A DNA stretch of 47,429 nucleotides from Lentisphaerae bacterium ADurb.Bin082. GTDB taxonomy: Bacteria; Verrucomicrobiota; Lentisphaeria; Oligosphaerales; Oligosphaeraceae. Position numbers and translations under genes: made by a program. Within the stretch, counting starts at the first letter, position 1. Each line of letters opens with the position of its first letter. The notes beneath the pieces are model-generated. The model was not told the DNA's origin, searched no databases, and worked only from the letters and a program-made list of their open reading frames with translations. The DNA lies in the NCBI GenBank assembly GCA_002070945.1, contig MWEG01000032.1, forward strand, positions 1 to 47,429, in the 5' to 3' direction. Positions 38,658-47,186 of the stretch are shown here, one piece after another.

Positions 38658-38844
38658 GTCTCTCCTCATCCCCCCCTCTCTTTGTCGCCTGGCCACGTCT
38701 ATCCTGGGAAGAGCCAAATCGCCTCCCGAGCGCAACGCCAACATAACTGTGTGCTGTTGATAAGTATAATCTGTCAGCCAAAAACCTGCAAATTACCCAG
38801 CCGAGGAAAATTGGACTGCGACCGGGCATCCATGACCCCGCAAA

Positions 38845-39555
38845 CTAGTGATTCCAAGCGCCGCCATCTTCACCGCAGACCTCCCGGTCCAACTCCGCGA
38901 AAAATTCTTCCATGACATGGTGGCGACGAGCAGCCAGACGCGCTCCAGAGGCCGTCAGCATCTTGTCCTTCAAGAAGCGGAGCTTGACCAGGTATTCGCG
39001 ATACGCCGAGTCCTCGCGACTGTAGCTCTGGTTGCCAAGAGCTTCCTCGGCGGTGTTGTGAACCCGTGCGCCAATCCGCCCGGCAAAATGGAATGACCGG
39101 CCAATGCCGATGGCGCCCATGCTGTCAAGCTTGTCCGCGTCATACACGACCTTGGCTTCCAGGGTCTTCGGCTTGGTGTCAGCGTCACGCCGACGATAAC
39201 GATGGCAACGGACACAATCTACCACCGCCGTGACAAACGAACTTGAAACCACGCCTAAGGACAGCAGGATTTCGCGGGAAAGGCGTCCGCCAAGCGCGGC
39301 ATGGCACGTCCGCCCCTGGTCAGCCAATTCGGTCGAACGGCCGATATCATGCAGCAACGCTGCGACTTCCACAATCAAGGCATCGGCGCCTTCGGCAGCG
39401 GCCAAGCGCAAGGCCAGGCAACGCACACGCTGCGTATGATCCCAGTCATGACAAGCCGGATTGGCCAGCAGCATTTTCTTGACCCTCGCCTCCACCTGTT
39501 GCACCAGCCCTTCTCGCCAGGCTTCCTTTACTTCACTTAACCTCTGCACGTTCAT
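38845..39555 (-). CDS. HD-domain hydrolase, YpgQ/YedJ-like
   Basis: A 236-aa soluble HD hydrolase. The metal residues sit in HDWDHTQRVRCLALRLA, EVAALLHDIGRS and the late Asp of VVYDADKLDSMGAIGIGRSF. The last block is diagnostic of the YpgQ/YedJ group, whose characterised member acts on nucleotides. The N-terminus is a coiled-coil-like VKEAWREGLVQQVEARVKK. AGAGGGA abuts the ATG too closely for a standard ribosome site, so the exact start is uncertain. It lies downstream of uvrB on the same strand, separated by a family-1 repeat. Confidence 0.82.
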   Translation of the reverse strand: MNVQRLSEVKEAWREGLVQQVEARVKKMLLANPACHDWDHTQRVRCLALRLAAAEGADALIVEVAALLHDIGRSTELADQGRTCHAALGGRLSREILLSLGVVSSSFVTAVVDCVRCHRYRRRDADTKPKTLEAKVVYDADKLDSMGAIGIGRSFHFAGRIGARVHNTAEEALGNQSYSREDSAYREYLVKLRFLKDKMLTASGARLAARRHHVMEEFFAELDREVCGEDGGAWNH

Positions 39556-39602
39556 TCCCTCTGCTCACATATCTAAAAAACAATAAGCGAATAAAACAAC
39601 TA

Positions 39603-39697
<95 letters not shown>

Positions 39698-41692
39698 TCA
39701 CCGCCGCCGCTGCCGGACGTCCTCCTTGGTTTTCCCTTGCAACTTAAAAATCTGGTCTCGGAGCATGGCCGCCCGCTCGAACTCCAATGCCGCCGCAGCT
39801 TCATGCATCTCCTGCTCCAGACGCCGGAGAGCCTCGGTAAGATCATAGGTCTCGCTGTCTTCCGCCACGGCGGCGGCCACGGCTTTCTCTGCGGCCTCAT
39901 AAATCCGCAAGCTGCTTTGGACGCTGCGCCGGACTGTCTGCGGCGTAATGCCATGCTTGGCGTTGTAGCTCATCTGCCGTTCGCGTCGTTCGCGGGTCGT
40001 CTCCAGCATCCGGCGCATGCTGTCCGTGACATGATCTGCATACAGGATGACCATGCCGTGTTCGTTGCGGGAAGCGCGGCCAGCCGTCTGGATGAGCGAT
40101 GTCTCCGACCGCAAAAAGCCCTCCTTATCCGCATCCATCACTGCCACCAGGGCGACTTCCGGCAGGTCAAGGCCCTCGCGCAGCAGGTTGATGCCGACCA
40201 GACAGTCAAAATCCCCGGCCCGCAAGCTGCGCAAAATGTCCACCCGCTCCATGGCGTCCAATTCAGAATGCAGGTATCGGCTGCGGATATCAATCTTGCG
40301 CAAGTAGTCGGACAAGTCTTCGGCCATCCGCTTGGTCAACGTCGTCACCAAAGTGCGTTCGCCCCGAGCCGCCCGGGCGCGAATTTCGTGGATGACGTCA
40401 TCGACCTGGTTAGCCAGTGGGCGGACTTCCACTATCGGATCCAGCAGCCCAGTCGGCCGTACAACTTGCAGCACCGGCGCTGACAGCCCGAGTTCGTACA
40501 TGCCAGGCGTCGCTGACACAAAGATAAGTTGATGCTGCAAAGCGTCAAATTCCGCAAACGTCAACGGCCGGTTGTCCAAGGCTGAAGGCAGGCGGAAGCC
40601 ATTGTCAACCAGGGTCTGCTTCCGGTTGCGGTCAGCCGTGTGCATAGCGTGAATCTGCGGCAAGGTCGCATGCGATTCGTCGACAATGGTGATGAAATCA
40701 TCAGGAAAATAGTCGATCAGCGTGTAAGGCCGAGAACCGGCTGGACGACCAGCTAAATGCCGGGAATAGTTCTCAATGCCCTGGCAATAGCCGATTTCCC
40801 GGAGCATCTCCAAGTCATAGATAGTGCGCTGGTGAATCCGCTGCGCCTCCACTAAGCGGTTCGAACGCTCGAACATCGACACCTGCTCGGCTAATTCCGC
40901 CAAAATGCCCGCTTCTGCCGACTTGATCCGCTCCTGCGGCATCACAAAATGCTTGGCAGGGAAAATGTTGACCTCGTCGACTTCCTCCTTGGCGGCCCGG
41001 GTGACAGGGTCATGGCGCGTAATCCGCTCAATCGTGTCGCCCCAAAACTGCACTCGGATGAAATCCTCGCGGTGCGAGGGATAAATCTCCAGCGTGTCGC
41101 CAGCCGCCCGGAACTCGCCGCGCTCCGGGGAGAGGTCGTTGCGCGTGTATTGGATCTCCACCAGCCGACGAAGCAAATCGTCGCGCTGGATGTCCTCGTT
41201 GAGAACGACCTTCGCCTTCATGGCAGCAAAATCATCGGGCGCACCCAGGCCATACAGGCATGACACGCTGCAAACGACAATGACGTCAGTACGCTCTAAC
41301 AACGCGCCGGTGGCAGAGAGGCGGAGGCGCTCCAGCCCGTCGTTGATGGCGGCGTCCTTGGCAATGTAGGTGTCGGTCTGCGGTATGTACGCTTCCGGCT
41401 GGTAGTAGTCATAGTAACTGACAAAGTATTCGACGGCGTTTTCAGGGAAAAAGGCCTTGAGTTCGCTGTATAGCTGCGCAGCCAAGGTCTTGTTGTGGGA
41501 CACAATCAAGGCCGGACGTTGCACGGACGCAATCACGTTGGCCATCGTGAACGTCTTGCCAGAGCCCGTCACCCCCAGCAAGGTCTGGTGACGCTGACCC
41601 GAGGCCAGGCCAGCATTCAAAGCGGCAATCGCCTCCGGCTGATCACCGGCCGGAGAAAACTCAGAATGAAGGATGAACTTCTTGGTCGCCAT
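39698..41692 (-). CDS. uvrB: Excinuclease ABC subunit B
   Basis: The damage-verification helicase-like subunit of nucleotide excision repair. The protein is 664 aa when started at 41692 (MATKKFILHSEFSPAGDQPEA), the normal length. Visible features are the P-loop GVTGSGKT at 40-47, the beta-hairpin region YYDYYQPEAYIPQTDTYI, DESHATLPQI, VSATPGMYEL, GINLLREGLDLPEV, QTAGRASRN and a C-terminal UVR domain (LEQEMHEAAAALEFERAAML) that recruits UvrC. Upstream in-frame ATG at 41809 would add 39 residues outside the conserved protein. The ribosome site is weak. The stop is directly joined to a family-1 repeat. Confidence 0.97.
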   Translation of the reverse strand: MATKKFILHSEFSPAGDQPEAIAALNAGLASGQRHQTLLGVTGSGKTFTMANVIASVQRPALIVSHNKTLAAQLYSELKAFFPENAVEYFVSYYDYYQPEAYIPQTDTYIAKDAAINDGLERLRLSATGALLERTDVIVVCSVSCLYGLGAPDDFAAMKAKVVLNEDIQRDDLLRRLVEIQYTRNDLSPERGEFRAAGDTLEIYPSHREDFIRVQFWGDTIERITRHDPVTRAAKEEVDEVNIFPAKHFVMPQERIKSAEAGILAELAEQVSMFERSNRLVEAQRIHQRTIYDLEMLREIGYCQGIENYSRHLAGRPAGSRPYTLIDYFPDDFITIVDESHATLPQIHAMHTADRNRKQTLVDNGFRLPSALDNRPLTFAEFDALQHQLIFVSATPGMYELGLSAPVLQVVRPTGLLDPIVEVRPLANQVDDVIHEIRARAARGERTLVTTLTKRMAEDLSDYLRKIDIRSRYLHSELDAMERVDILRSLRAGDFDCLVGINLLREGLDLPEVALVAVMDADKEGFLRSETSLIQTAGRASRNEHGMVILYADHVTDSMRRMLETTRERRERQMSYNAKHGITPQTVRRSVQSSLRIYEAAEKAVAAAVAEDSETYDLTEALRRLEQEMHEAAAALEFERAAMLRDQIFKLQGKTKEDVRQRRR

Positions 41693-41807
41693 CTCGCTAT
41701 GTGCCTTGTCGCCATCGCCTGGAAAGACGCTTCCGCGACCACCGGGGATGTCATTTGCGCAAAACCATACTATACTAATGAAATCGCCGCTCCGCCAGAA
41801 GCAAGGC

Positions 41808-41830
41808 ACTTATTAGTGGACAGTGGGAGA
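41808..41830 (-). repeat. Family-2 array fragment
   Basis: TTAGTGGACAGTGGGAG on the plus strand is one and a half GTCCACT words in reverse orientation, without the conserved module. It lies about 120 bases upstream of uvrB. Confidence 0.45.
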
Positions 41831-41856
41831 AGGGAAAGGGGAGAGGGGCTTTGTTT

Positions 41857-41957
41857 AGGGGCGAGCGGCGAGCGGCGAGCCGCAGCTGCTTGGGTGCTGT
41901 TGTTTTACCTCTGTTCAGTGCCCGGGCTTTAGCCCGGGACAAGGGGCGAGGGGCGAG
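41857..41957. repeat. GC-rich heptamer repeats and a perfect hairpin
   Basis: Three tandem GGCGAGC heptamers (41860-41880), then CCCGGGCT-TT-AGCCCGGG (41921-41938), a perfect 8-pair hairpin with a two-base loop, then two GGGGCGA heptamers (41943-41956), the same word that borders family-1 elements. It fills the space between uvrB and the GT4 gene with no credible reading frame. Confidence 0.75.
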
Positions 41958-42013
41958 TAACTGTTGCTTTATCCGCAAAAAGCGCGAAAAGCGCGAAACA
42001 TTAACACGCACTT

Positions 42014-43174
42014 ATGTCATCTCAACCGCCAACCTACTCCCCGCCGCGTGTCCTGTTCCTGGATTGCGCTCCGTTCTGCGGCGGCGCTCAGGAAAGCCTG
42101 CTTAGCCTGCTGACGGCTCTGCGCAGCCAGGATCAGCCCATGCTGCTGCTGACAGCCGACTCCTGCCCTAACGGCCTTGGCGAACGCGCCCAAGCAGCCG
42201 GCATCAACACAACCGCCATCACGACCCGCCATTGGCGCAAATCCCTGTCTGGCCTCTGGCAATTCTGGGTTGATCACCGCGTGGCAGCACCCTTGTTACA
42301 GCAGGCGGCCACCGATTTCCAGCCTGACCTCGTTCACTGCAACGGCATCCGGGCGGCTCTGCTCTACCGCATGGCCATGCCTGAAGCATCACGACGCCTC
42401 CCGGTTGTCATCCACGACCGTGACTTGCGCCTCCCCTTAGGCGTCCGAGCCTGGCTGGCGCGAAGCCTGTCCCCGCACGTCGTTGCCATCTCCTCGACCG
42501 TCGGTCGCCTTTGGCAACGCTGCCTGCCGCCGCGCCAGATTCACGTGGTTCCCAATGGTTTTCCCTTGGCACACATCCAGGCAACGACGCCAGCCGCCCT
42601 GCCCTTTGCATCCAACGACGCTGGCATGACATCCGTCATCCTGCCAGCAGACTTCGTCACCTGGAAACGACACGACCTTTTCCTGCGCACAGTCGCATTG
42701 GCGCGGCAACAAAAAATGCCTCTGCGCGCAATTCTTCGCGGCCGCATTCGCGACGCTGCCAGCCACCGCCTTCTCGAACGCCTGCGCCAACAAGCCGCCG
42801 CCTTGGGCCTCAACTCAGACGTGCTGGCTTTCATCACCGACCCAGGCCCAGCCCTGCCCTGGATCGCCGCCGCCGACATCATGTTCGCCTGCGCTCGCCA
42901 CGAACCCTTCGGCCGCACTATCGTGGAAGCACTAGCACTGGGCAAGCCCATCGTCGCCACGCCAACTGCCGGAGCGCCGGAAATCATCGCCGACTGCCCC
43001 GCCATCACAATTGCCGGCGACGATCACGCCACGCTCGCAGAGGCCTTGGCAGTCTGGCTCTCCCCAGAACGACGCCAACAATGCGCCGCAGCCGCCAGAG
43101 CGCGGGCAGAATGCTTCTCCATGAGCCGACACGTCACTGGCATCCAGGCCGTCTACGCCCAATGCCTGGAGTAA
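42014..43174 (+). CDS. Glycosyltransferase family 4
   Basis: A 386-aa GT-B fold glycosyltransferase. The N-terminal domain begins RVLFLDCAPFCGGAQESLLSLL (the GG loop), with PDLVHCNGIRAALLYRMA. The C-terminal domain carries the donor-binding motif HEPFGRTIVEALALGKPIVATPTAGAPEII (EX7E type). The likely role is cell-wall or exopolysaccharide synthesis; donor and acceptor are unknown. There is no ribosome site before the ATG (CGCACTTATG). It is preceded by heptamer repeats and followed by a family-2 element, so it stands as an isolated gene. Confidence 0.88.
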   Translation: MSSQPPTYSPPRVLFLDCAPFCGGAQESLLSLLTALRSQDQPMLLLTADSCPNGLGERAQAAGINTTAITTRHWRKSLSGLWQFWVDHRVAAPLLQQAATDFQPDLVHCNGIRAALLYRMAMPEASRRLPVVIHDRDLRLPLGVRAWLARSLSPHVVAISSTVGRLWQRCLPPRQIHVVPNGFPLAHIQATTPAALPFASNDAGMTSVILPADFVTWKRHDLFLRTVALARQQKMPLRAILRGRIRDAASHRLLERLRQQAAALGLNSDVLAFITDPGPALPWIAAADIMFACARHEPFGRTIVEALALGKPIVATPTAGAPEIIADCPAITIAGDDHATLAEALAVWLSPERRQQCAAAARARAECFSMSRHVTGIQAVYAQCLE

Positions 43175-43275
43175 AAAACTATGCCGACTAGCCGACCTTG
43201 TCGCCGCCCATGATTCCGATTCCGTGATTGGTCACATTGACAACGACTATCCCGGCAGCATGTTTTCAGTGCTAC

Positions 43276-43478
43276 GCTCACTCCACTGCCTAACGTCCAC
43301 TAAAGTCCACCTCTGTCCACGTCCACTCTCCACTAATGTCCACTAACGTCCACAGTCCATCGTCTACTAACGTCCACTAAAGTCCACTAAAGTCCATTGT
43401 CCATTGTCCACTACAGTGTCGTGCCCTGGGCGCCTGGCACAGAAACTTGCCGGACCCCCGAATTATCAATCGAATTCC
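43276..43478 (+). repeat. Family-2 element, longest array
   Basis: About 13 GTCCAC/GTCCAT words with 7- or 10-base spacing (43288-43412), then the conserved module in diverged form (CAGTGTCGTGCCCTGGGCGC, CTGGCACAGAAACTTGCCGG, ACCCCCGAATTATCAATCG). It lies between the GT4 gene and the LarA-like gene, in plus orientation. 43175-43275 and 43479-43584 show no other feature. Confidence 0.9.
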
Positions 43479-43584
43479 GCTTACCATCATTGCCGTTGGC
43501 GCCAGCAGGAAACTTTCCCTTTCCAGGCTATATTAACACCAGCCTGCCGCCCCGTATGTACCATTCAACAGAAAGGCTTTTCCC

Positions 43585-44874
43585 ATGACCACTTACGTCG
43601 CCAAAGCCGGCGTCAACCTGGCCCTGAGCAACAACGAGAAGCGCCAACTCCTGGAGCAGGCGCTCGCCAAGCTTAACCGTCCCTTGAACAAGGTACTGAT
43701 CATCCCGCCCGACATCACTCGCCTCAATTCCAACGCCGGGCCGTTGACAGCGATGCTCTATGACATCCTCACCCCCAAGGCTCATGTTGACATCCTGCCT
43801 GCACTCGGCACCCATTTCCCCATGACCGAACATGAAATTCGAGTCATGTTCGGCAACGACATTCCCCTGGACCGCTTCATAGTACACGACTGGCGCAATG
43901 ACGTCGTGACCCTGGGCGAAGTCCCCAGCGAACTGATCAAGGAATGGTCAGAGGGCAAGCTCGACTACTCGGTCAGCGCCCAATGCAACAAAATCCTCTT
44001 CCAAGGCTATGACCTCATCGTGTCCGTCGGCCAAATCGTCCCGCACGAAGTCGTCGGCATGGCCAACTACACCAAGAACATCATGGTTGGCGTGGGCGGG
44101 GCAGACATGATCAACAAGTCACACTTCCTCGGCGCCTCCTACGGCATGGAAAAACTGATGGGAGTCAATGACACGCCCGTTCGAAAACTTTTCAACTACG
44201 GCGTCGAGACCTTCCTCAAGGACCTGCCAATCCTGTATGTCCTGACCGTCATGGCCAAAAACCAGGCCACCGGCCAGATGGAAATGCGCGGACTGTTCAT
44301 CGGCGACGACGATGAGACGTTTGCCCAGGGCGTCAAGCTGTCCCAGCAAACCAACCTCGACTTGATGGACGAGCCGGTCAAAAAAGTGGTGGTTTACCTT
44401 GATCCGGAAGAATTCCGCAGCACCTGGCTGGGCAACAAGGCGGTCTACCGCACCAGGATGATGATTGCCGATGACGGCGATCTAATCATCCTGGCGCCAG
44501 GCTTGAAGCAATTTGGCGAAGACCCGCAGAATGACAAGATCATCCGCAAATACGGCTACAAGGGCACGCCAGCCACCTTGAAGGCAGTCGCCGAAAACGA
44601 AGACTTGCGCCAGAATCTCGGCGCTGCCGCGCACTTGATTCACGGCTCCAGCGAAGGACGTTTCCGCATCACCTACTGCCCGGGACCAGGCATGAGCAAA
44701 GAGGAAGTCGCCTCAGTCGGATTCATCCCCGGCGACCTCAAAGAAATGACCGCAAAATATAACCCGGTAACGTTGAAAGACGGCTTCAACACCCTGCCAG
44801 ACGGCGAGCAAATCTTCTACATCAGCAACCCGGCCCTGGGACTGTGGGCACTCCGAAGCAAATTCCAAGCATGA
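43585..44874 (+). CDS. LarA-family (DUF2088) nickel-pincer enzyme, substrate unknown
   Basis: A 429-aa protein of the lactate racemase (LarA) family. The catalytic pattern of LarA appears kept: DITR at 43-46, H77 (LPALGTH), H154, K164 (VPHEVVGMANYTKN), H180 (NKSH) and K285 (WLGNKAVYR). H154-K164-H180 have the same 10- and 16-residue spacing as H174-K184-H200 of LarA, where K184 anchors and H200 binds nickel. The position of LarA Q295 appears as Leu here. So it likely carries a nickel-pincer cofactor and epimerises a 2-hydroxyacid or aldonate. No larB, larC or larE gene is in the window. GAAAGG lies 9 bases before the ATG. Confidence 0.82.
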   Translation: MTTYVAKAGVNLALSNNEKRQLLEQALAKLNRPLNKVLIIPPDITRLNSNAGPLTAMLYDILTPKAHVDILPALGTHFPMTEHEIRVMFGNDIPLDRFIVHDWRNDVVTLGEVPSELIKEWSEGKLDYSVSAQCNKILFQGYDLIVSVGQIVPHEVVGMANYTKNIMVGVGGADMINKSHFLGASYGMEKLMGVNDTPVRKLFNYGVETFLKDLPILYVLTVMAKNQATGQMEMRGLFIGDDDETFAQGVKLSQQTNLDLMDEPVKKVVVYLDPEEFRSTWLGNKAVYRTRMMIADDGDLIILAPGLKQFGEDPQNDKIIRKYGYKGTPATLKAVAENEDLRQNLGAAAHLIHGSSEGRFRITYCPGPGMSKEEVASVGFIPGDLKEMTAKYNPVTLKDGFNTLPDGEQIFYISNPALGLWALRSKFQA

Positions 44875-44887
44875 ACCAGAACCGCAA

Positions 44888-44982
44888 ATGGAAAGATTCA
44901 TCCGCAGATGGCGCAGATGACACAGATTTTTTTATTAGTGCATGAAGTTTTGTTAATGTGCGAAGTTTTGTGATGAACGCTT
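44888..44982. repeat. CAGAT-word and AAGTTTTGT direct repeats
   Basis: Just after the LarA-like gene, CATCCGCAGATGGCGCAGAT followed by GACACAGATT (44899-44928) is a run of three CAGAT words about 9 bases apart. Then GCATGAAGTTTTGTTAATGTG is followed by GCGAAGTTTTGTGATG (44940-44975), two copies of a 16-19 base unit. CAGAT-word runs of this kind recur between genes in some other bacterial genomes. Confidence 0.6.
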
Positions 44983-44989
44983 CTAGTAT

Positions 44990-45106
44990 TGGTCACCGAT
45001 TGATACTTGGAGTTCCGGGCCAATCTGCGGCGCTAGGCACCCCAGGTAAAGCACTTTAGTGGACAGTGGACGTGGACAAAAGTGGACAGTAATGGACAAA
45101 CGGAGC
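44990..45106 (-). repeat. Family-2 element, inverted copy
   Basis: Read on the minus strand: about six GTCCAC/GTCCAT words, then AAAGTGCTTTACCTGGGGTG, CCTAGCGCCGCAGATTGGCC and CGGAACTCCAAGTATCAATC. It is oriented opposite to the copies at 43.3 and 47.2 kb, so inverted pairs flank the LarA-like gene and the AbiE genes. The rest of 44875-45311 holds the CAGAT repeats and short hairpins. Confidence 0.9.
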
Positions 45107-45176
45107 AAAGGCACGTATCTTGTATAGGCTTCCAGACGGTGAAGACGCATCAAGCTTACAGTCATATCCGCATGCG

Positions 45177-45260
45177 CCGTAGGCGCTTAACCATGCTTAT
45201 CCCCACCAGGCTTTAGCTTGGAGATAGGCGTGCCCTAAAAGCGGTGCCCAGTAGGGGCAC
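45177..45260. repeat. Cluster of three short hairpins
   Basis: GCGCC-GTA-GGCGC, then CCAGGCT-TT-AGCTTGG (45206-45221), then GTGCCC-AGTA-GGGGCAC follow one another. The middle one has the two-base TT loop seen at 41921. They lie between the inverted family-2 element and the AbiE promoter. Confidence 0.65.
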
Positions 45261-45321
45261 TATGGAAGACTGCCCCATTACGACCGATTACTGGCCTTGG
45301 TGTTTTTCCCTTTGAACAAAC

Positions 45322-45361
45322 TTGAAACAAAACGCCTCAAGTGATAAATTAACCATCACTT
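45322..45361 (+). promoter_or_regulatory. Promoter and operator candidate of the AbiE operon
   Basis: TTGAAA (45322-45327), a 17-bp spacer and TAAATT (45345-45350) lie about 50 bases before the start. The inverted repeat AAGTGAT-N9-ATCACTT (45339-45361) spans the -10. AbiEi antitoxins are known to bind inverted repeats and repress their own operon, so this is a good operator candidate. Confidence 0.6.
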
Positions 45362-45398
45362 AAGAACCATTGGATCAAGTTAAAGATTACATTACACC

Positions 45399-46199
45399 AT
45401 GGACATGCGGACATTCTTGGCCAAATACCCGGTGTTCACGCGGGCGGAAATAGAGAAAACGTTGAACGAAGACTACTCAACCGCTCCCGGAACCGTCAAT
45501 GCTCGGCTTGCCTATCACGTTCAGGCCGGACACATCATACAACTCCAGCGTGGTCTGTATGCCAGCGTACCAACCGGAGCAAATCCTTCCTCGTTCGTTC
45601 CCGATCCCTGGCTGGTGGCCTCAAAACTGGCAGACGATGTAGTGATTGCCTACCGCTCTGCCTTTCAGTTCCATGGACGAAGCTATGCTGTGTCGGACGA
45701 CGTTGTATTCCTGAGCAAGGTCGCCATCAAGCCGCGTCAGATATATGGACGTCGCTTCCGCCGCGTCCCACATCCGCAGGCATTGCGAGACCAGAACCAA
45801 ATCCTGTTCGGCGTCGAAATGCTTGATCGCCTTGGCCAGGATATCCGTGCTACATCCCTAGAAAGATCGCTGGTCGATGTGCTTGACCGGCCAGACCTGG
45901 GCGGCGGCTGGGAAGAAATCTGGCGCTCGGCCGAGTCCGTCGAATACTATGACATCAGCCAGGTTATTGAATATGCCCTGCTTCTGCGTAACGCCACAAC
46001 GGCAGCGAAAGTCGGCTTCTTCCTCGAACAGCACCAGGAGCAGCTTACGGTGGAGGCATGCCAACTTGACAGGCTGCGAGAAGCCCGCTCACTCCAGCCA
46101 CACTACCTGGAACGAGGAAAAACAGGCCGACTAATCGCAGGTTGGAACCTAATCGTCCCCGAAGAAATATTGAACCGGACGTGGGAGACCGAAGGATGA
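45399..46199 (+). CDS. abiEi: Type IV toxin-antitoxin antitoxin, AbiEi family
   Basis: A 266-aa antitoxin of the AbiE system. The N-terminal winged-helix region (FTRAEIEKTLNEDYSTAPGT, then ARLAYHVQAGHIIQLQRGLY) would bind DNA. The C-terminal part has the family's VASKLADDVVIAYRSAFQFHG, ERSLVDVLDRPDLGGGWEEI and YALLLRNATTAAKVGFFLEQ. An ATG two codons later is also possible; no ribosome site is visible. The stop overlaps the toxin start (ATGA), giving translational coupling and controlled stoichiometry. The upstream inverted repeat fits autoregulation. Confidence 0.87.
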   Translation: MDMRTFLAKYPVFTRAEIEKTLNEDYSTAPGTVNARLAYHVQAGHIIQLQRGLYASVPTGANPSSFVPDPWLVASKLADDVVIAYRSAFQFHGRSYAVSDDVVFLSKVAIKPRQIYGRRFRRVPHPQALRDQNQILFGVEMLDRLGQDIRATSLERSLVDVLDRPDLGGGWEEIWRSAESVEYYDISQVIEYALLLRNATTAAKVGFFLEQHQEQLTVEACQLDRLREARSLQPHYLERGKTGRLIAGWNLIVPEEILNRTWETEG

Positions 46200-47167
46200 A
46201 ACTCTCACGCGAACGCCTGATGGCAGAATCCGAGACAACCGGCTTCCGACCGGAGGTGCTGGAGAAGGTCATTCACCTACTGAATCTGCTGACCGTGTTC
46301 CAGAAGCATCCTGCGCTTAGTGGACGCCTTGCACTGAAAGGAGGAACCGCCCTTAACCTTTTTTACTTCGATCTCCCGCGCCTGTCGATCGACATAGACC
46401 TGAACTACATTGGCACGACAGACCAGGAGAAGATGCTTGCTGACCGCGTGAGGGTGGAACAGGCAGTGCAGGTCGTCTGCCAGCGCGAAGATTTGTCCGT
46501 GACCCGTATCCCGAGCGACCACGCTGGTGGCAAATGGCGCCTCCGTTATGCCAGTGCTCTCGGTGGTAGCGGCAACCTGGAGATTGACCTGAACTTCATG
46601 TTCCGCGTACCGCTTTGGCCAGTCACCTCAATGCAATCGGTAAATGTGGGCACATATTCCGCCAGCGCCATCCCCGTTCTGGACCTGCACGAACTGGCGG
46701 CGGGCAAACTGGTGGCTTTGTTCGCACGCCAAGCCAGCCGGGACATATTCGACGCGCACCAACTGTTGACTACCGGAGGACTCAATCCTGACCGACTACG
46801 GCTTGCCTTCCTTCTCTATGGAGCTATGAATCGCCGTGACTGGCGAACCATCTCGCTGGACGACGTGAACTGCGATGTTCTCGAACTGGACAACAAGCTT
46901 TTGCCGGTTTTAAGCCGTTCTGTCCGGGAAAAGCTCCAGGCAAACTGGACGCTGCGGATGATCGAGGTCTGTCGCGAGCACCTGTCCGGCTTGGTACAGT
47001 TCACTCCCAGGGAAACCGAATTCCTGGATCGTCTACTCGACTACGGTGAAATCATACCCAACCTTCTGAGCGATGACGCCCAGATGACTGCACGCATTCT
47101 GGCACATCCTCTCTTGCAATGGAAAGCGCTAAATGTGCAGCGCCGCCGTAAAAGTCGACAGCCATAA
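46196..47167 (+). CDS. abiEii: Type IV toxin nucleotidyltransferase, AbiEii family
   Basis: The toxin partner, 323 aa, of the nucleotidyltransferase (DUF1814/AbiEii) family. The active-site motifs are LKGGTALNLF (GGT at 49-51) and SIDIDLNYIG with D66 and D68, and the conserved HELAAGKLVALFARQASRDIFD lies mid-protein. AbiEii proteins give bacteriostasis and phage abortive infection, and related toxins modify tRNA ends; which activity applies here is unknown. The start at 46196 overlaps the antitoxin stop; an in-frame ATG 18 codons upstream lies inside the antitoxin. Catalytic residues appear intact, so the pair may be functional. Confidence 0.88.
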   Translation: MKLSRERLMAESETTGFRPEVLEKVIHLLNLLTVFQKHPALSGRLALKGGTALNLFYFDLPRLSIDIDLNYIGTTDQEKMLADRVRVEQAVQVVCQREDLSVTRIPSDHAGGKWRLRYASALGGSGNLEIDLNFMFRVPLWPVTSMQSVNVGTYSASAIPVLDLHELAAGKLVALFARQASRDIFDAHQLLTTGGLNPDRLRLAFLLYGAMNRRDWRTISLDDVNCDVLELDNKLLPVLSRSVREKLQANWTLRMIEVCREHLSGLVQFTPRETEFLDRLLDYGEIIPNLLSDDAQMTARILAHPLLQWKALNVQRRRKSRQP

Positions 47168-47186
47168 ACCAGCACACAGACACAAC

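Noticed and set aside
41760..41790. A sigma-70 promoter for the GT4 gene at TATACT near 41771
   Set aside because: The only -35-like hexamer is 10 bases away, too close; the -10 word fits better with uvrB on the other strand, and there too the -35 is poor.
42511..43191. Second plus-strand frame of 226 codons inside the GT4 gene
   Set aside because: Out-of-frame shadow rich in Arg/Ser/Pro; the overlapping frame has all glycosyltransferase motifs.
45178..45260. Possible tRNA or riboswitch from the three clustered hairpins
   Set aside because: The stems are short and separate, with no cloverleaf spacing, no T-loop sequence and no known aptamer signature.
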